From positions 3,048,939 through 3,112,938 of the forward strand of contig NZ_AP028056.1 of NCBI RefSeq assembly GCF_030297015.1: a stretch of DNA of 64,000 nucleotides, written 5' to 3'. Source of the stretch: Brooklawnia propionicigenes (GTDB lineage Bacteria > Actinomycetota > Actinomycetes > Propionibacteriales > Propionibacteriaceae). Positions 60,432 through 64,000 of the stretch are shown one piece after another. Position 1 is the stretch's first letter, and each line of letters starts with the position of its first letter. The translations under genes were made by a program, and so were the position numbers. A model generated the notes under the pieces. That model saw only the letters and a list, made by a program, of their open reading frames with translations. It had not been told where the DNA came from and made no database searches.

Positions 60432-61776
60432 ATGACATCCGGCCAGAACCCGCCGAACGACCCAGGCGATCGGACGAACGAGGTCGACGACGTCGACATC
60501 GGGCCAGGTGCCCTCCTCGCGGAGAAATCGGACGCCGTGTGCCGAATGGGATCGCTGATGCTCACCTCGGGCACCGGCTCCTATCGGGTCAAGGCGGCCA
60601 TGGGACGCGTGGCTCAAGCGCTGGGCATCGACCAGATTGAGGCGCAGGTCAGCCTCAACGAGATCGTGGCCACCACCCGCGCCCACGGCACCTTCCGCAC
60701 CCAGGTGGTGGAGGTGGGCCTCTGCTGGGCTCACGGCGGCCACCCTCCAGCATCAGCTCGACCGGGTCGAGCAGCGTCGACCGCTGTATCCGACCGGCCT
60801 CGTGATCGCCGCGGCGGCGGGCGCCTGCGCAGCGTTCGCCTTCCTCAACAACGGGCGTTGGCAGGAGTGCGTCGCAGCCGGAATTGCAGCCGCCGCGGGC
60901 AAATGCGTCCAGCTGGCGCTGAGCCGGGTCCGGCTGAACTAACTCGCCATCGTGGCAGTGGCAGCCTGCGCGGCCTGTCTGGTCTACGTGCTGTCCGCGG
61001 AAGTCTTGCGATGGGCGTTGCCGGACGCTGCCGAACCCCTCCATGCTGCGGCTTTCACCTCGGCCATCCTGTTCCTGGTGCCCGGGTTCCCGCTACTGAC
61101 GGCGGGGATCGATCTGGCACGTTTCGACTTCACATCGGGCATGTCCCGGTTGCTCTACGCCGCGATGATCACACTCGCCTGTGGAATGGGAGCGTGGCTG
61201 ATCGCCTGGGCATTCGGGCTGGTTCCCACCGAGATACCGGCACCGGACCTGTCGTGGTGGTCGCTGGCAGGTCTGCGGATTCTCGCCAGTTACCTGGGCG
61301 TGCTGGGGTTCGCCGTCACCTTCAACACGCCCATTCGGGTCGCGCTGTGGTGTTCGGGGATCGGCGCGGTGGCCAATCTCGGCCGGCTGTCGGCGATCGA
61401 TGCCGGAGCGAACCCCTTGTTGTGCGCGACCCTGGCGACCACGGCCGTCGGCCTGATGGCGGCGTGGGCGTCCCAGCGGGTCCTGTCCGCGCGCATCACC
61501 TTGTCGGTTCCCGCCGTGTTGATCATGGTCCCGGGAGCGAGCGCCTTCCGGGCGCTGATCGCCATGATCAACCACGATCCGCTGAGCGCACTGGCCAACG
61601 GCTTGACCAGCCTGAGCGTGGTCGTCTGTCTGGCCGCCGGCCTGGCGATCGCCCGGATGGTCTCCGACCCGGCCTGGATCTCGGCGAACCCGTCGTGGAC
61701 CCAGATGCCACGCACCCACGCCCAGCAGGCCTTGCGCGCCCATCTCCAGCAGCCCCCGCAGGACGATGCTGACTAG
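60432..61776 (+). pseudogene. Threonine/serine exporter (ThrE family), inactivated
   Basis: The first part (60432 to about 60719) encodes the ThrE N-terminal cytosolic domain (LMLTSGTGSYRVKAAMGRVAQALGI, NEIVATTRAHGTFRTQVVEV). The continuation, GLTAATLQHQLDRVEQRRPLYPTG and the first membrane helices, resumes in another frame from about 60727, with roughly 20-30 expected residues missing. That frame then hits TAA at 60940-60942 and continues without a stop to TAG 61774-61776, encoding the remaining helices (FTSAILFLVPGFPLLTAG, SVPAVLIMVPGAS). A deletion/frameshift plus an in-frame nonsense codon indicate a decayed gene. A 408-residue open frame over the second half in the first frame is out of phase and meaningless. 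Confidence 0.85.
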
Positions 61777-61864
61777 GTGAGACACCATCGTGTGAAGTCG
61801 CCACGGGCAGGCCTCCGAGGCATCGGGCAGTCCATCGGAGACCGGAGCGGCCCGCGCGCGCCGC

Positions 61865-61870
61865 TAGACT
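61865..61870 (+). promoter_or_regulatory. Possible -10 box before the ABM-fold gene
   Basis: TAGACT lies 53 bases before ATG 61924, in the 147-base gap after the exporter pseudogene. TACCCT at 61874-61879 is an alternative. I see no clear -35 box, and nothing else recognisable in this gap except AAAGGAG near the start codon. Confidence 0.3.
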
Positions 61871-61923
61871 CGCTACCCTGACCTCGTCCGCTGAAAAGCG
61901 CACATCGCAAAGGAGCAACACTC

Positions 61924-62247
61924 ATGGCCGAGCCATTCAACGTCGTCGCCATCATCCATCCGCTGCCCGGCAAGCGTGATGAGATCATCGAGGCCTTCCG
62001 GGTGGTCTCGCCCCTGGTCCATCAGGAGAAGGGCTGCGAACTGTACGCGCTGCAGTCCACCCAGGAGGGCGAAGGCCTGATCGTCATCGAACGCTGGAGC
62101 ACCGCTGACGACCTGCAGGCTCACGCCACTGGTGCGGCCATGGACAAGCTGAACGAGCTGAGTGCGCACCTTCGCGCCACCGCCTCCGATGTCATCCTGG
62201 TCGACCAGGTTCCCCTGGGCGACCCGAGCAAGGGTGTGATCCGCTGA
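61924..62247 (+). CDS. Antibiotic biosynthesis monooxygenase (ABM)-fold protein
   Basis: The 107-residue protein has the dimeric ferredoxin-like ABM pattern: VVAIIHPLPGKRDEIIEAF, SPLVHQEKGCELYALQ and IVIERWSTADDLQAHATGAAMDKL. Members include quinol monooxygenases and many uncharacterised small proteins; the actual substrate is unknown, and no secondary-metabolite cluster is nearby. AAAGGAG precedes ATG 61924. Confidence 0.9.
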   Translation: MAEPFNVVAIIHPLPGKRDEIIEAFRVVSPLVHQEKGCELYALQSTQEGEGLIVIERWSTADDLQAHATGAAMDKLNELSAHLRATASDVILVDQVPLGDPSKGVIR

Positions 62248-62294
62248 CGGCGCAGCCTCGGGCCACCAGCTGACGACCCGGGGTAGGGTGAGGC

Positions 62295-62330
62295 AGGGCA
62301 CGCCTGGAAGGGCACGCTAGGAAGGGCAGG
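62295..62330 (+). repeat. 14-base tandem repeat directly upstream of dnaE
   Basis: AGGGCACGCCTGGA (62295-62308) is followed by AGGGCACGCTAGGA (62309-62322), differing at two positions, and a partial third unit AGGGCAGG (62323-62330). The array lies in the dnaE 5' region ten bases from the start codon, so the GGAAGG-type repeats may provide the ribosome binding site. Confidence 0.7.
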
Positions 62331-62339
62331 TCGATACGC

Positions 62340-64000
62340 ATGGCGCAGGGGTTCGTCCATCTGCACAACCACACCGATTTCTCCATGTTGGACGGTGCGG
62401 CGCGTGTCGACGATCTGATCTCGGAGGCCAAAGCCCAGGGCATGCCCGCGATCGCGATCACCGATCACGGCAACCTGTTCGGCGCCTACGAGTTCTACAA
62501 GACCGCCATGAAGCACGAGATCAAGCCGATCATCGGGCTGGAGGCCTACCTCACCCCGGGCACCCCGCGCTGGGAACGCAAACGCGTCCAGTTCGGCGAC
62601 GGCACCGGCGACGACGTCGCCGCCAAGGGTGCCTACACCCACATGACCATCTGGAGCCAGACCCGCGAGGGCATGCACAACCTGTTCCGGCTGTCATCGC
62701 GGTCCAGTCTCGAGGGCCAGTTCTACAAGCCGCGCGCCGATCGGGAGCTGCTGAACGAGTACCACGACGGCCTGATCGCCACCAGTGGCTGCCCGTCGGG
62801 TGAGGTGCAGACCTATCTGCGGCTCGGCATGTTCGACAAGGCGGTGGCCTCGGCCAGCGAGTTCCAGTCGATCTTCGGCAAGGAGAACTTCTACGTCGAA
62901 CTGATGGATCACGGCCTGTCGATCGAGACGAAGGTGCGCTCCGATCTGCTCCGGCTGGCCAAGAAGATCGGCGCGCCGCTGGTCGCCACCAACGACCTGC
63001 ACTACGTGCATGCCGAGGACGCCAAAGCCCAGGACATCTTGCTGTGCGTCTCGTCCGGCTCGCGGGTCAGCGACGCGAACCGCTTCAAGTTCGACGGCAC
63101 CGGCTACTACCTGAAGACCGCGGACCAGATGCGGACGCTGTTCAGCAACTATCCGCAGGCCTGCGACTCGACGCTCGAGATCGCCGAGCGTTGCCAGACC
63201 AGCTTCGACGAGGGCAATGGCACCTTCATGCCGGTCTTCCCGGTGCCCGACGGCGAAACCGAGGAGTCCTGGTTCCGGCACGAGGCCGAAATCGGGCTGC
63301 GGCAGCGCTACGGCGACCCGCTGCCCGATCATGTCCGCGAACGCGCCGACTACGAGATCGACATCATCTTGACCAAGGGCTACCCGGGTTACTACCTGGT
63401 GGTGGCCGACTACATCATGTGGGCCAAGCGCAACGGCATCCGGGTGGGACCGGGCCGTGGTTCGGGAGCCGGCTCGATCATCGCCTACGCGATGGGCATC
63501 ACCGATCTCGACCCGCTGCCGTACGGGCTGCTGTTCGAACGCTTCCTCAACCCGGAACGTCCCTCCCTGCCGGACTTCGACGTGGACTTCGATGAGCGCC
63601 GCCGCGGTGAGGTGCTCGACTATGTCACCCGCAAGTACGGCAAGGACCACGTCGCGCAGATCGTCACCTACGGCACCATCAAGGCCAAGCAGGCGGTCAA
63701 GGACTCCGCGCGGGTGCTCGACAAGGCCTTCGTGGTGGGGGAGCGGATCACCAAGGCGATGCCGCCCGCGGTGATGGGCAAGGACGTGCCGCTCAAGCAG
63801 CTGTTCAACCCCGAGCACCCCCGATACGCCGAGGGCGGCGAGTTCCGTGAACTGTTCTCCTCCGATCCGGAAGTCGAGGAGGTCGTCACCACCGCGCAGG
63901 GCATTGAGGGCCTGAAACGCCAGTGGGGCGTCCACGCCTGCGGCGTCATCATGGGGTCGGTGCCGCTGACCGACGTCATCCCGGTGATGAAACGCGAGCA
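62340..64000 (+). CDS. dnaE: DNA polymerase III alpha subunit (replicative), N-terminal part, truncated by window end
   Basis: ATG 62340 opens a frame with no stop to the window edge (553 full codons). The N-terminal PHP domain has HLHNHTDFSMLDG and AITDHGNLFGAYEFY with its metal-binding histidines and aspartate, as in actinobacterial DnaE1, where this domain proofreads. The polymerase region includes GIRVGPGRGSGAGSI and the catalytic PDFDVDFDERRR (about residues 411-422), then VTYGTIKAKQAVKD. The similarity in the PHP region is closer to DnaE1 than DnaE2. The rest of the gene lies beyond the window. Confidence 0.97.
   Translation, partial: MAQGFVHLHNHTDFSMLDGAARVDDLISEAKAQGMPAIAITDHGNLFGAYEFYKTAMKHEIKPIIGLEAYLTPGTPRWERKRVQFGDGTGDDVAAKGAYTHMTIWSQTREGMHNLFRLSSRSSLEGQFYKPRADRELLNEYHDGLIATSGCPSGEVQTYLRLGMFDKAVASASEFQSIFGKENFYVELMDHGLSIETKVRSDLLRLAKKIGAPLVATNDLHYVHAEDAKAQDILLCVSSGSRVSDANRFKFDGTGYYLKTADQMRTLFSNYPQACDSTLEIAERCQTSFDEGNGTFMPVFPVPDGETEESWFRHEAEIGLRQRYGDPLPDHVRERADYEIDIILTKGYPGYYLVVADYIMWAKRNGIRVGPGRGSGAGSIIAYAMGITDLDPLPYGLLFERFLNPERPSLPDFDVDFDERRRGEVLDYVTRKYGKDHVAQIVTYGTIKAKQAVKDSARVLDKAFVVGERITKAMPPAVMGKDVPLKQLFNPEHPRYAEGGEFRELFSSDPEVEEVVTTAQGIEGLKRQWGVHACGVIMGSVPLTDVIPVMKRE

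Noticed and set aside
61777-61923. CTCCGA/TCGGAG hairpin after the exporter pseudogene
   Set aside because: A six-base stem with a long loop and no T-run is weak in GC-rich DNA and not a convincing terminator.

Overview
This 64 kb stretch is GC-rich, densely packed actinobacterial chromosome, most likely from the Propionibacteriaceae. The methylmalonyl-CoA epimerase closely resembles what I recall of the Propionibacterium shermanii enzyme. A PduO-type B12 adenosyltransferase, NucS mismatch endonuclease, GlgE, GatCAB and a DivIVA-like coiled-coil protein all point the same way. Gene order repeatedly matches the Mycobacterium tuberculosis order (rho-rpmE-prfA-prmC-tsaC-wecA-atp; nucS/epimerase/thioredoxin/glgB-glgE/glgP; cysteine desulfurase-mnmA-MetE-like/ACT/gatCAB; hisI-trpECBA-lgt; gltBD), so most of the window is conserved core genome. 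I cannot name the genus. I saw no tRNA, rRNA, CRISPR array, insertion sequence or prophage, and no gene-free stretch above 300 bases.

Layout: 1-4720 holds the end of rho, then rpmE, prfA, prmC, tsaC and a WecA-type glycosyltransferase, the last four overlapping end to end. 4808-12406 is the complete F1Fo ATP synthase operon with two small AtpI-like proteins in front, followed by a DUF2550 protein. 12943-19341 mixes a lipoate-ligase-like protein, B12 adenosyltransferase, a cyclophilin lipoprotein, a hydrolase, nucS, a 499-residue coiled-coil protein and methylmalonyl-CoA epimerase. 19397-31552 is a glycogen/alpha-glucan block: phosphoglucomutase, a thioredoxin-like co-chaperone, a Nudix protein, glgB, glgE, glgP and glgX. 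31661-41431 carries sulfur-transfer and tRNA genes (cysteine desulfurase, mnmA), a MetE-core protein, small membrane proteins, an ACT regulator, a sugar porter and gatCAB. 41460-44277 has a winged-helix protein and a PadR/membrane-protein pair. 44385-50112 is a tightly coupled hisI-trpE-trpC-trpB-trpA-lgt operon. 50198-56177 is gltBD. 56367-61776 is the most accessory-looking part: an L-fuconate dehydratase/dehydrogenase pair, a divergent PTS-EIIC-like permease with an unrecognised N-terminal domain, and a broken threonine/serine exporter gene. The window ends with a small monooxygenase-fold protein and the first part of dnaE.

Items most worth a second look are a palindromic element present twice (16480-16537 and 56242-56299) with an identical 20-base core; the exporter pseudogene with two lesions; the unusual EIIC-like permease; CTGTAACACAT direct repeats 21 bases apart in front of gltB, resembling GlnR boxes; the 33-base/11-residue repeat array and four T-x-x-I motifs in the DivIVA-like protein; and a lipoate-ligase protein whose accessory domain appears to sit at the wrong end. 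No clearly new multi-gene system (defence, secretion or biosynthetic) is visible. Family assignments rest on motifs read by eye, without database searches.
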